Part shown: one piece after another, positions 27,554 through 35,832 of the stretch | Layout of the letters: the number at the start of each line of letters is the position of its first letter | Numbering within the stretch: position 1 is the first letter of the stretch | DNA from: Methylobacter sp. | GTDB lineage: Bacteria > Pseudomonadota > Gammaproteobacteria > Methylococcales > Methylomonadaceae | Length of the DNA: 54,893 bases | Assembly (NCBI RefSeq): GCF_030680395.1 | Contig: NZ_JAUXVR010000038.1 | Coordinates: 1-54,893 of the forward strand | Reading direction: 5' to 3' | Position numbers and translations under genes: made by a program | Notes under the pieces: generated by a model | Seen by the model: only the letters and a program-made list of their open reading frames with translations | Told to the model about the DNA's origin: nothing | Database searches by the model: none

Positions 27554-27808
27554 ATGCACATTGACGTTGAATTAGACGAAATCCATTCAGAACGTCTAAT
27601 GAGATTACAGCAACGCTTGAATAAACCGCTAACCGAAATCGCCGCGGAAATTTTGGCGAGAGCGGTCGACGAAACGATCTTACCGAATGAAACAGAAGGC
27701 TCCAAGATACTGAAAATAATGGAAAAGCATGGGATTCTTGGGTGTATGGAAGGTGAAGGCACACTGTCTGTGGACTACAAAAAACATTTATGGGGTACAG
27801 ATGATTAG
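27554..27808 (+). CDS. small antitoxin-like protein
   Basis: 84 residues with a strong GGAG ribosome-binding site (AACAGGAGAACCATC before the ATG). The N-terminus MHIDVELDEIHSERLMRLQQ, followed by a helix pair with NKPLTEIAAEILARAVDE, looks like the ribbon-helix-helix or VapB-like antitoxins. The C-terminal tail (KHGILGCMEGEGTLSVDYKKHLWG) would be the toxin-binding arm. A 24-codon frame starting MISADTG overlaps its stop (ATG at 27801) as a VapC/PIN toxin gene would, but it ends at once. It may therefore be an orphan antitoxin. Function is inferred from pattern only. Confidence 0.6.
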   Translation: MHIDVELDEIHSERLMRLQQRLNKPLTEIAAEILARAVDETILPNETEGSKILKIMEKHGILGCMEGEGTLSVDYKKHLWGTDD

Positions 27809-27875
27809 TGCCGATACTGGCTGTTACCGCTGGAAAAACCATCTTCCATTTGTCAATTTACTGGAGGACTTATAG
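27801..27875 (+). pseudogene. possible stump of a PIN-domain (VapC-like) toxin gene
   Basis: ATG at 27801 overlaps the antitoxin stop in the usual toxin-antitoxin fashion. It encodes M-I-S-A-D-T, which resembles the first strand and catalytic Asp of PIN domains, then unrelated residues to a TAG at 27873-27875. The match covers about six residues, so this is speculative. Confidence 0.25.
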
Positions 27876-27930
27876 TTTAATAAGTCCGCATTTCCTCCAA
27901 ATCGCACCTTTAAATTCATACCGTTCCTAA

Positions 27931-29541
27931 ATGACCCTAAAAATAGCCCTAGCCCAAACCAACTTCCTGGTCGGCGACATCGCCGCCAATGTCGACAACA
28001 TCGCTCAAGCCGCGATCCATGCCCGAGATGAATTAGGCGCGGATATGATCGTCTTTCCTGAACTGGCCATTACCGGCTATCCGGCGGAAGACTTGTTGTT
28101 GCGCGCCGATTTTATTACGGCTGCCAATAACGCGCTTTATCAACTGGCCGATCGCGTTGCCGGTATTGCACTGGTGGTCGGCTTTCCCGAACGCGATGGC
28201 GACAAGCTTTACAACAGTGCGGCAGTATTGCATCAGGGCGCGATACTGGCCTGCTACCGCAAACGGGCGCTACCCAATTACGGTGTGTTTGATGAGCAGC
28301 GTTATTTTACGGCAGGCAGCCAGCCGTGCGTATTTGAGTTCAACGGCACGTTTATAGGGCTGACCATTTGCGAAGATGTCTGGAGGCAAGGCATTATTGA
28401 AGACAACAAACAGGCGGGAGCTGAGTTGCTGTTGACCCTTAACGCCTCGCCATTCAATTCGGGAAAAATCCATCAACGCGAAGCTGTTATTTGCAGCCAG
28501 GTTAAAGCCGCGCAAATTCCGTTGGTTTATGTCAATCAGATCGGCGGCCAGGATGAATTGATTTTCGACGGCTCGTCTTTCGTCGTTGATACAGACGGCG
28601 ACATCGTCTTCCGTGCTGCGGAATTTAAAGAGCAGATCAGCGTAGTCGAGTTTGACGGCAATAAGCCCGTAAAAACTACCTGTGCGCCGTCCTACAATGA
28701 AGTCTCCAGCGAATATCAGGCCCTCGTGCTGGGCATTAAAGATTATGTGCGCAAAAACGGTTTCCAGGGCGCCATTTTGGGCTTGTCCGGCGGCATCGAT
28801 TCGGCGCTGGTTCTGGCTTTGGCCGTCGATGCGTTGGGCGCTGATAAAGTCGAAGCCGTGCTGCTGCCGTCGCGCTACACCCAAGATATGAGCAACGAAG
28901 ATGCGGTACTGGAAGCGGAAGCCTTGGGCGTCAAATACCATATTATTCCGATAGAACCCGCCGTTAACGCCTTTACCGGCATGTTGGCCGATATTTTTTC
29001 CGGTACGGCTAAAGACGCTACCGAAGAAAATATTCAGGCGCGTTGCCGTGGCGTGGTTTTAATGGCGCTGTCGAACAAGCAGGGCAAGCTGTTGCTGACC
29101 ACCGGCAACAAGAGCGAAATGAGCGTCGGTTACGCGACTTTGTACGGCGACATGTCCGGCGGTTTTGCGCCGATCAAAGACGTACCCAAGATGCTGGTTT
29201 ACCGGTTGGCGCGTTATCGTAATTTATTATCGCCGGTGATACCGGAACGGGTTATTATTCGCCCGCCATCGGCCGAACTTGCGCCCGATCAGGTTGATGC
29301 CGACTCTTTGCCGCCTTACGACGTATTAGACCCGATACTGGAGCGCTATATCGAGAAAGACCAATCCGCCGATGAAATTATCGCCGCCGGCTTCAGGCCG
29401 GAAGATGTAGCGAGAGCCATCAGCCTGGTAGACCGCAACGAATATAAACGCAGGCAATCCCCGCCGGGAATCAGAATTACCGGCAGGGCGTTCGGTCGCG
29501 ACCGACGCTATCCGATCACTTCCGGCTATAAGGGTATTTAA
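27931..29541 (+). CDS. nadE: glutamine-dependent NAD+ synthetase
   Basis: Last step of NAD synthesis: amidates deamido-NAD using ammonia from glutamine. The 536 residues hold two domains. The N-terminal nitrilase-type glutaminase (residues about 3-250) has VFPELAITGYPAEDLLL (Glu), YRKRALPNYGVFDEQRYF (Lys) and GLTICEDVW (nucleophile Cys). The C-terminal synthetase has the pyrophosphatase loop LGLSGGIDSALVLALAVD near residue 284 and TTGNKSEMSVGYATLYGDM near 390. All catalytic residues are seen. The C-terminal GRAFGRDRRYPITSGYKG is typical. It stands alone, with no clear ribosome-binding site. Confidence 0.95.
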   Translation: MTLKIALAQTNFLVGDIAANVDNIAQAAIHARDELGADMIVFPELAITGYPAEDLLLRADFITAANNALYQLADRVAGIALVVGFPERDGDKLYNSAAVLHQGAILACYRKRALPNYGVFDEQRYFTAGSQPCVFEFNGTFIGLTICEDVWRQGIIEDNKQAGAELLLTLNASPFNSGKIHQREAVICSQVKAAQIPLVYVNQIGGQDELIFDGSSFVVDTDGDIVFRAAEFKEQISVVEFDGNKPVKTTCAPSYNEVSSEYQALVLGIKDYVRKNGFQGAILGLSGGIDSALVLALAVDALGADKVEAVLLPSRYTQDMSNEDAVLEAEALGVKYHIIPIEPAVNAFTGMLADIFSGTAKDATEENIQARCRGVVLMALSNKQGKLLLTTGNKSEMSVGYATLYGDMSGGFAPIKDVPKMLVYRLARYRNLLSPVIPERVIIRPPSAELAPDQVDADSLPPYDVLDPILERYIEKDQSADEIIAAGFRPEDVARAISLVDRNEYKRRQSPPGIRITGRAFGRDRRYPITSGYKGI

Positions 29542-29729
29542 TTATCCGCTTGAAAGCGCTTCTCCATATCTTGAAGGAATGGATTACCCTTTCTCAATTC
29601 CTGACTATTTGTAATACAATAGGCAGGTTTACAACCGTTTGTTTCGATCACCCAATGTTCCTGCCGGCGGATTATAAAAACAAAGCTATAGCTGTGTTGG
29701 CTGTCGACATTACCTATTGATCTTTTCAA
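29538..29729 (-). CDS. doubtful small ORF or gene remnant, 63 codons
   Basis: Converges with nadE, overlapping its stop by 4 bp. The only start is TTG at 29729 and there is no ribosome-binding site. The translation (YSFVFIIRRQEHWVIETNG, then KGNPFLQDMEKRFQ) has protein-like composition but matches no family I recognise. It could be a 5'-truncated remnant. Listed with low confidence because the reading frame fills the whole gap after nadE. Confidence 0.25.
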   Translation of the reverse strand: MKRSIGNVDSQHSYSFVFIIRRQEHWVIETNGCKPAYCITNSQELRKGNPFLQDMEKRFQADN

Positions 29730-29836
29730 TAGCGATATACCGCTCTAACAATCCGCATAGCCAATAAAACATTACTGCAGCTCACAGAGTTGTTCATGAG
29801 TAGACAGTATTTAATAATTTAAAAAAGGTCAGTTAT

Positions 29837-30592
29837 ATGTGTTGGAGTGGTGAAGCGTCAGGCGTTTTAGCCGTCGCAGGTCTTAGTACCGCAGCTTATG
29901 TTGCGATTAAACAAGGGGAGTCGAAAGAACTCTGGATTCCGCTAACTTATTTTGCCTTAATGGAGTTATTACAGGCAGTCACTTACGTCTATATCGACTT
30001 ATGTGACAATCCGAGCAACCAGATACTCACGCTTCTGGGCTATTTGCACGTCTCGTTCCAGCCGTTTTTCGTCAACATGGTTGCGATGTACTTCATTCCG
30101 GAAAGCGTTAAACTCAAAATCCGGACAACGGTCTATACCCTTTGTGCGATTGGCACGCTTTTCATGCTGATCAAGATGTATCCTTTTGTCTGGGCGGGTT
30201 CCTGCAACATCGGCATAGAAGGTTTTTGCGGACCGAGCGTCTGTTCCACTTCCGGCTCCTGGCATATCGCCTGGCAAATGCCGCTGAACGGCCTGATGTC
30301 AGACCCGGTCGGCTGGCTGTTCGGCTTTAACTGGGGCTTGCATGCGTTTACCTATATTGTCGTTGCCTTTTACCTGCCGCTTATGTACGGCTCATGGCGT
30401 TTCGTGGGTTTCCATTATTTAATCGGCCCGTTTATTTCCGACATTACCACTACCGATCCCAACGAATATGCCGCGGTTTGGTGTTTGTTTTCGATCGCGT
30501 TATGCGTATCGGTTATTAAATCCCCGATCAGAAAACATCTGCACGTTAAAACCTGGCCTTTTTATAAAAAATATATTGGCGATTCGCTTTGA
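29837..30592 (+). CDS. polytopic membrane protein (DUF5765-like)
   Basis: A 251-residue integral membrane protein with about seven hydrophobic helices. Features seen are MCWSGEASGVLAVAGLSTAA at the start, a YFALMELLQAVTYVYIDLC helix, FQPFFVNMVAMYFIPE and GFCGPSVCSTSGSWHIAWQMPLNG in a loop. Paired acidic and aromatic residues near the C-terminus include PFISDITTTDPNEYAAVWCLFS. The Cys-containing N-terminus and the conserved GFNWGLHAF segment resemble proteins annotated as DUF5765. No function is known. It has an AAAAAGGTCAG leader and stands alone between nadE and a hairpin element. AmrS is convergent beyond that. Confidence 0.7.
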   Translation: MCWSGEASGVLAVAGLSTAAYVAIKQGESKELWIPLTYFALMELLQAVTYVYIDLCDNPSNQILTLLGYLHVSFQPFFVNMVAMYFIPESVKLKIRTTVYTLCAIGTLFMLIKMYPFVWAGSCNIGIEGFCGPSVCSTSGSWHIAWQMPLNGLMSDPVGWLFGFNWGLHAFTYIVVAFYLPLMYGSWRFVGFHYLIGPFISDITTTDPNEYAAVWCLFSIALCVSVIKSPIRKHLHVKTWPFYKKYIGDSL

Positions 30593-30598
30593 TTCAAG

Positions 30599-30639
30599 TG
30601 CGCAGGTCGAGTTACGCTGAAGCTAACCCGACCTGCGCA
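30599..30639. repeat. REP-like hairpin
   Basis: TGCGCAGGTCG (30599-30609) and CGACCTGCGCA (30629-30639) are perfect 11-bp arms. Inner GTTA/TAAC pairs follow a single mismatch, with a CGCTGAAGC loop. The AACCCGACCTGCG end resembles the common GTAGGTCGGGTTA dispersed repeat. It lies 7 bp after a stop codon and between convergent genes, so it may also act as a bidirectional terminator. Confidence 0.7.
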
Positions 30640-30688
30640 GCGTTTCGCAGCCCAACCTGCGAATTTCATTTAACATTACCCGTCCCGC

Positions 30689-31774
30689 TCACCCCATAAC
30701 AACCGCTTTTCGCTTTGCCCCCCAGTTTCCCGGCTTTGCATTGAACACCCCCGCACACCGCTCGCCGCAAAAACGGCAATTTCCCGACGCATCCAGATTC
30801 CAGTCGGACAATTCGTACCAGTCGCGGCCTATCACTAGCTTTTTACAGCGGTGGCAATAGGTGCTCTGTTCGGACTTGTCATGTACATTGCCCACATAGG
30901 CATAATGCACACCGTTTTTTAAAGCGATTTGGCGTGCTTTTAATAAAGATGAAAGCGGCGTAGGGGACTTATTACGCATCTTCCAATCAGGGTGAAACGC
31001 GGTGAAATGCATTGGCACATCCGGTCCCAGATTCTCGACCACCCATTGGGTCATGGCTTCCAGTTCCGCTTGCGAATCATTTTCATCAGGAATAATCAGG
31101 GTGGTCAGCTCCAGCCAGACCGATGTTTCATGCTTGATATATTTAATCGTTTCCAATACCGGTTCCAGATGCCCGCCGACAATTTTGTAATAAAACTGCT
31201 CGGAAAAGGCTTTTAAATCAATATTGGCGGCATCCATCCATTGATAAAATTCGGCTCTGGGCTCCGCGCAAACATAACCTGCGGATACCGCAACCGATTT
31301 TATGCCCAGACTCCTGCAGGCTTGGGCTGTATCAATCGCATATTCATGAAAAACCACCGGATCGTTATAGGTATAAGCAACGCTGTGGCAGCCGTTATCC
31401 CGTGCCGCCTGTGCAATTGCATCGGGCGATGCCTTGCTCATCAGGGTATCCATTTCCCGCGATTTGCTGATGTCCCAATTCTGACAGAAATTGCAGGCCA
31501 AGTTGCAACCGGCGGTGCCGAAAGAAAATACCGAGGTGCCAGGCAAAAAATGGTTCAGCGGTTTCTTTTCGATAGGATCAATGGCAAAACCGCTGGAGCG
31601 TCCGTAACTGGTCATCACAATCTGGTCGTCCAGATTCTGTCTGACAAAACACAGGCCGCGCTGGCCTTTGTGCATCTTACAAAACCGCGGGCAAAGGTCG
31701 CATTGCACACGATCATCCTCAAGAGCATGCCAGTAGTGAGTTCTTACGGTATCTTTGGTAACAAAATCAGTCAT
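30689..31774 (-). CDS. amrS: AmmeMemoRadiSam system radical SAM enzyme
   Basis: A 361-residue radical SAM protein of the AmrS family. The N-terminal region has a Cys-rich block CDLCPRFCKMHKGQRGLC near residue 21. The radical SAM cluster motif CNLACNFCQNWD is near 89, with the three Cys of CxxxCxxC. The middle carries YTYNDPVVFHEYAIDTA and VSAGYVCAEP. The C-terminus has a second Cys cluster (CHRCKKLVIGRDWYEL, then CRFCGERC) that should bind zinc. The leader ACAGGAGAACAATC precedes the ATG. It is divergent from amrB-amrA across 457 bp. The three proteins co-occur in many bacteria and archaea but the reaction is not established. Confidence 0.93.
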   Translation of the reverse strand: MTDFVTKDTVRTHYWHALEDDRVQCDLCPRFCKMHKGQRGLCFVRQNLDDQIVMTSYGRSSGFAIDPIEKKPLNHFLPGTSVFSFGTAGCNLACNFCQNWDISKSREMDTLMSKASPDAIAQAARDNGCHSVAYTYNDPVVFHEYAIDTAQACRSLGIKSVAVSAGYVCAEPRAEFYQWMDAANIDLKAFSEQFYYKIVGGHLEPVLETIKYIKHETSVWLELTTLIIPDENDSQAELEAMTQWVVENLGPDVPMHFTAFHPDWKMRNKSPTPLSSLLKARQIALKNGVHYAYVGNVHDKSEQSTYCHRCKKLVIGRDWYELSDWNLDASGNCRFCGERCAGVFNAKPGNWGAKRKAVVMG

Positions 31775-32231
31775 GATTGTTCTCCTGTTTCTACTAATAA
31801 ATAGTAAAAAGACGACACTTTATTCGTGCAACAATAGTGAATTGAGGCTTATTTAATAACTCAACCATTTTGCAGGGCGAACTGTGATGATTACAATTTG
31901 CTTTGTTCAAGTTATAAAATTTCCATTCTTTAGCATGACTTATCAACAGGGTAAAATAAATGATTTTCGCATCCTTAAGTAATGATACTTATAGATGTCA
32001 GATGGCTTTGACTCTATCATCCCATGCCATTGATAGAGTATCGATTTACGCTGCAGAACACTTGCACGTGAAGGGTTTGGTAATAACTCGTTACCAATAA
32101 GTGTTACTGCCTTGCGGACCGAGACTCCGAAACCGCCACCAGGATTTCCTCAGCAAGAGCTGCCCGCAGAGGGTATCTCCAATCTGCTCCTACTCCATGC
32201 CGTTGTATAGATCACATAAAAGGACAAGCTA
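31775..32231. promoter_or_regulatory. divergent promoter region of the AmmeMemoRadiSam genes
   Basis: This 457-bp gap between amrS and amrB carries two inverted repeats that could be operators or hairpins. One is ACTCTATCA (32011-32019) with TGATAGAGT (32031-32039), an 11-bp loop. The other is TTGGTAA (32077-32083) with TTACCAA (32091-32097), a 7-bp loop. I saw no ORF and could not define promoter boxes. The part from about 32110 to 32205 is GC-rich and may be a structured leader of amrB. Confidence 0.4.
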
Positions 32232-33011
32232 ATGAATAGACAGCCCGCCGTAGCAGGCTCTTTTTATCCTGCAAATCCGGAACAACTCCATCTGATGCTG
32301 GATCAGTTTTTGAGTAATGCGGCGACCGGCGAAAGAGCTCCCAAAGCCATCATCGTGCCGCATGCCGGTTATATTTATTCCGGCCCGATCGCCGCAAGCG
32401 CCTATACCCGCTTAAAAAAAGCCCATGATCGGATAACCCGTGTGGTGCTTATCGGCCCCTCTCATCGCGTAGCTTTCAGGGGGCTTGCCGTGAGCAGAGC
32501 GGAAACATTTACCACGCCTTTGGGGCGCGTCTTTGTCGATCAGGCGGCAGTGCGGACTATCGTCCAACTGCCCTTTGTCGAGTACATTGAGCAGGCCCAC
32601 ACCTATGAACACAGCCTGGAAGTGCATCTGCCTTTTTTACAGGAAGTGCTGGATAACTTTGAAATCGTGCCCATTGTTGCCGGCGAATCATCCGCGGAAC
32701 AAGTCAGTCAGGTGCTTGATGTATTGTGGGGTGGAGATGAAACGCTGATTGTGATCAGTTCAGACCTGAGTCATTATCATGATTATGCAACCGCTCAGCA
32801 GATGGATAAATCAACCAGCCAAACCATAGAACAGCTGCAATATGAGCAACTCGCCTCAGAATCCGCCTGCGGCAAAGTGCCTGTCAGCGGCTTATTAAAA
32901 CTGGCACGGAAAAAGTCATTGTCCGTTACAAACATTGATCTGCGCAACTCCGGCGACACCGCAGGGGATAAAATCAGCGTGGTCGGCTACGGTGCTTATG
33001 TCATTGAATGA
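32232..33011 (+). CDS. amrB: AmmeMemoRadiSam system protein B (MEMO1 family)
   Basis: A 259-residue homologue of human MEMO1, structurally related to class III extradiol dioxygenases. Seen: RQPAVAGSFYPANPEQL at the start, IIVPHAGYIYSGPIAASAY (first metal His) near residue 41, VVLIGPSHRVAFRGLAVS near 73, YEHSLEVHLPFLQ near 124 (two His), and ISSDLSHYHDYATAQQMD near 175. These are the family signature positions. The enzyme activity is unproven in bacteria; MEMO1 has been reported to bind metal. The ribosome-binding site AAAAGGACAAG precedes the ATG. It overlaps amrA by 14 bp. Confidence 0.93.
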   Translation: MNRQPAVAGSFYPANPEQLHLMLDQFLSNAATGERAPKAIIVPHAGYIYSGPIAASAYTRLKKAHDRITRVVLIGPSHRVAFRGLAVSRAETFTTPLGRVFVDQAAVRTIVQLPFVEYIEQAHTYEHSLEVHLPFLQEVLDNFEIVPIVAGESSAEQVSQVLDVLWGGDETLIVISSDLSHYHDYATAQQMDKSTSQTIEQLQYEQLASESACGKVPVSGLLKLARKKSLSVTNIDLRNSGDTAGDKISVVGYGAYVIE

Positions 33012-33564
33012 GACGAGCCGTCAACTTCTGCTGGAGCTGGCAAAGCACTCCATTCGATACGGCTTGCAAACAGGTCGCCCCCTGAAAATCAACTTGGGCG
33101 ATTATCCCAAAGAATTGTCAGAGCTGTGCGCCACCTTTGTTACCTTGCAGATCAATCATCACACAGCCATATTGCGCGGCTGTATAGGTACGCTGAAAGC
33201 GGCCAGACCGCTGGCCGAAGACATTGCCGAAAATGCATTTTCCGCCGCCTTTAGAGATCCTCGCTTTCCACCGCTGGAAGCCCATGAACTGGACGACCTG
33301 GAAATACATTTGTCCATACTCGCTCCCGCTGAGCTCGTATCATTTAGCTCTGAACAGGATTTGCTATCCCAATTACAGCCCAATATTGACGGCCTGATTT
33401 TAGAAGAGGGCCATTGGCGTGGCACTTTTTTGCCATCGGTATGGGAGTTACTGCCGGAGCCTCAGCAATTTTTGCGTAATTTGAAACAAAAAGCCGGGTT
33501 GCCGCCCGACTACTGGTCCCAAAATATTCGAATTTACCGCTACTATGTCGAGACAATTGACTGA
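32998..33564 (+). CDS. amrA: AmmeMemoRadiSam system protein A (AMMECR1 domain)
   Basis: A 188-residue AMMECR1-domain protein. The ATG at 32998 gives MSLNETSRQLLLELAKHSIRY, the family-like start; a frame-open extension to 32935 would run deep into amrB. Conserved blocks are ILRGCIGTLKAARPLAEDIAENA near residue 57 (the RGCIG signature) and AAFRDPRFPPLEAHELDDLEI near 80. GLILEEGHWRGTFLPSVWE near 130 and the C-terminal PPDYWSQNIRIYRY close the domain. Function is unknown; human AMMECR1 is disease-linked. Fusions of AMMECR1 and MEMO domains exist elsewhere, supporting joint action with AmrB and AmrS. Confidence 0.93.
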   Translation: MSLNETSRQLLLELAKHSIRYGLQTGRPLKINLGDYPKELSELCATFVTLQINHHTAILRGCIGTLKAARPLAEDIAENAFSAAFRDPRFPPLEAHELDDLEIHLSILAPAELVSFSSEQDLLSQLQPNIDGLILEEGHWRGTFLPSVWELLPEPQQFLRNLKQKAGLPPDYWSQNIRIYRYYVETID

Positions 33565-33700
33565 GTGTAAAACGTTATACTTTACGTCGACAAATGGCGA
33601 TCAGCATCCGCAAGAGACTTTCCCGTTATTGGATACTGAATTATTTTTTTAAAGCACGATCCAACTATTAACAGCTTACAAGGCTGGATTACCAGCGCGC

Positions 33701-33759
33701 CAGGATTTTTCGCGAAAGCTAAAACGGACTCCATACGATTTTAGCAGCGAAAAATCCTG
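33701..33759. repeat. long hairpin/MITE-like inverted repeat downstream of amrA
   Basis: Outer arms CAGGATTTTTCGC (33701-33713) and GCGAAAAATCCTG (33747-33759) are perfect over 13 bp. Inside them GCTAAAA (33718-33724) and TTTTAGC (33739-33745) pair again. No T tract follows. It lies in a 318-bp gap (33565-33882) between the convergent amrA and the small ORF at 33883; the rest of that gap shows nothing recognisable. Confidence 0.75.
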
Positions 33760-33882
33760 ACAGTTATTGCTTTCGGTGATCCGTATTTGTTCTGTGCCCA
33801 TTACGCCGCGTACTTTGCTTCACTCGTACTCGACATAACTCCCACAATGATTTAGCGCTGTATCGGATGGTCTTGTATTTGA

Positions 33883-34089
33883 CTACACTTCCTGCCCTTC
33901 TTCAAAGTGAATCATTAAGCCCCCACCGTGAACGGATGAAACAAGGATGATGTCGCCGTATGCAGGATGTTTGGCGCACTTGGCGGCAATCATTCCGGCG
34001 TACTCAACCCTGTCAACTTCGTGGTAGATATGTTCGGAGATCTCTGCGTATTGCTGTATTGTGAGAGGCGTTATCTTTGCGTCTTTCAT
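33883..34089 (-). CDS. small protein of unknown function, 68 residues
   Basis: Supported by a strong ribosome-binding site (TGGAGGCTATCTGA before the ATG at 34089) and normal protein composition. It has an amphipathic N-terminal helix (LTIQQYAEISEHIYHEV) followed by alternating strands (AAYGDIILVSSVHGGGLMIH are approximate; the exact run is AYGDIILVSS then VHGGGLMIHFEEG). No signal peptide, membrane helix or Cys pair is present. I do not recognise the family. It converges with amrA across the repeat-bearing gap and is likely monocistronic. Confidence 0.6.
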   Translation of the reverse strand: MKDAKITPLTIQQYAEISEHIYHEVDRVEYAGMIAAKCAKHPAYGDIILVSSVHGGGLMIHFEEGQEV

Positions 34090-34328
34090 TCAGATAGCCT
34101 CCAATACATAAAAAAAAGACGAGCATAATGAGTAGCCCTTATTTTGTTGTTGTTAATACCCTATTCCTTTTTCATTATTGAAATTCGAATCTAACACGCA
34201 TAAATGTAAACTGTCCTTTATGATATTGAGATCCTACATTTGTAAGCCTGTTGCCAATCCCTGAAAAAGCCAGGGACCGGCTTAGCTGTATTCATAAAAA
34301 ATCCAAAAATCGTGCCATCCTCTGTTAA

Positions 34329-34436
34329 TTAGCTGTCAAGGTCAACGCAATGTAAATAAATCTTACGGTTAAAGAGCAGCACTACCATTAATGTGAGTTG
34401 AACTATGATGTTAAACATCCATACTATGTTTTTCAT
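34329..34436 (-). CDS. 35-residue single-span membrane peptide
   Basis: A short frame from ATG 34436 to TAA 34329 with a good ribosome-binding site (TTTGAGGAAATCATC). The peptide begins MKNIVWMFNIIVQLTLMVVL, one hydrophobic helix of about 18 residues, followed by a basic-then-polar tail (LFNRKIYLHCVDLDS) that suggests a cytoplasmic C-terminus. Such peptides are often regulators of membrane complexes or type I toxins. No antisense RNA or paired repeat was identified to support the toxin idea. No family is assigned. Confidence 0.5.
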   Translation of the reverse strand: MKNIVWMFNIIVQLTLMVVLLFNRKIYLHCVDLDS

Positions 34437-35098
34437 GATGATTTCCTCAAAGCGAATTTATTAAATTTATGCTTGCGTCAGTCATGTCGGCTATGTCGAT
34501 CTAACGTTCTTGATCTCGTTATCGACTGACATTTTTATTATTAAAGGCAAAATATTAAATCCCAACCAGTCATCGCCCGATAACACCATTTTGAAAAGTT
34601 TTGTAGCGGCAAAAAGGCGTTTTGCATTTTGCCGGGCTATGTCTGCATTCCCGGACACACCCCTACGCTTACCCTTGCATTTCTCTATCTCCTGCGTCCG
34701 TGCAGTCGTCAAAAACAAGTTGGTGTTATACAAGCATCTATAGGGTAGAGCATCCAACTTATTCAATCAATAAGCCCTTTTACCTATCAGATGAGCGCTG
34801 GATGCCTTATATCACCGAGCCTCAGGTATTTTTTAATTCCGGGTGATGCCAAAAATCAAAGCATAAAAAATACCATCTATTTAATTTTCTTATAAACCAA
34901 TAAATTATATTTTGTTGATATTTACCACGACTTTTTTACTTTTAAAAAGCCGGCTATTTCTTTAGGAAAGGGGAATTATTTTTCCTATTTCGGCAATACA
35001 TTAAGCATATTTCTATCGGAACGCCGGCTAATAACAAGCCTCGTTTTCGGAGATTTATTTATTACTACCACCATTGCCACGCCATAATTTTCTCCGCC
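34437..35098. other. gene-poor intergenic stretch
   Basis: About 660 bp between the small membrane peptide and radC. A 91-codon minus frame (34491-34766) and plus frames in the same place overlap each other, lack ribosome-binding sites and have no recognisable features, so none is called. The sequence is AT-rich from 34860 on. A short hairpin-like pair TCACC/GGGTGA flanks 34808-34847. No RNA gene was recognised. Confidence 0.4.
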
Positions 35099-35773
35099 TT
35101 ACAACAAACCATGCTCTGCAAATGAATAAGGCTGCCCGTCACCGATAATAAAATGATCCAGAACCCTTATATCGAACAAGGCCAAGGCCTGCTTAAGTTT
35201 CTCGGTGATATGTTTATCGGCCTGGCTGGGTTCGGAAATACCGGACGGATGGTTATGGGCAAAAATGACCGCCGCCGCATTATGGCGTAATGCCTGCTTG
35301 GCGACTTCCCGTGGATAAACGCTGGCACCGTCTATGGTGCCTCTGAATAATTCATCCAGCTGTATGACCCGGTGCTGGTTATCAAGAAATAAACAGGCAA
35401 ACACTTCGTAGCTGTAGCCACGCAGTTGCGCGCTGAGATAGGAACGGGTGATTTCCGGACTGGTTAGCGCATCGCCGCGCTGCAAGGCTTCCTTAAAATG
35501 TCGTCGGGCCATTTCCAATACGGCCTGGAGTTGGGCATAAGTGGCCTCGCCCAAGCCTTTGCCCTCGCAAAAGCGTTGCTGGTCGGCGCCTAATAAGGCG
35601 TTCAGGGAGCCGAAATCGCTCAACAGCTCACGTGCCAAATCAACTGCGGATTTGCCGGGCGAGCCGGTGCGCAGAAAAATAGCCAGCAGTTCCGCGTCGG
35701 TTAAAGCGGCTGAGCCGCGTCGCAACAGTTTTTCTCTGGGCCGATCTTCTGCCGACCAATCTTTAATGGACAT
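35099..35773 (-). CDS. radC: RadC family JAB-domain protein
   Basis: The ATG at 35773 gives [20 protein letters not shown], the family N-terminus (UPF0758), for 224 residues; an upstream in-frame start at 35806 adds unrelated residues. An HhH-like region ([28 protein letters not shown]) is followed by the MPN/JAB metal motif [18 protein letters not shown] near residue 170, with both His, Ser and Asp of the zinc site. The [20 protein letters not shown]-terminus is conserved. RadC was once thought to act in DNA repair; its real role is unclear. It diverges from coaBC, as in other gammaproteobacteria. Confidence 0.95.
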   Translation of the reverse strand: MSIKDWSAEDRPREKLLRRGSAALTDAELLAIFLRTGSPGKSAVDLARELLSDFGSLNALLGADQQRFCEGKGLGEATYAQLQAVLEMARRHFKEALQRGDALTSPEITRSYLSAQLRGYSYEVFACLFLDNQHRVIQLDELFRGTIDGASVYPREVAKQALRHNAAAVIFAHNHPSGISEPSQADKHITEKLKQALALFDIRVLDHFIIGDGQPYSFAEHGLL

Positions 35774-35832
35774 AAGCTTCTCTCTATACGATTGAAATTT
35801 AAGCATAGAAGAATTTCTTCATACTTGCCATA

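Noticed and set aside
34491-34766. 91-codon minus-strand frame and opposing plus frames
   Set aside because: Overlapping frames on both strands, no ribosome-binding site, no family-like segments.
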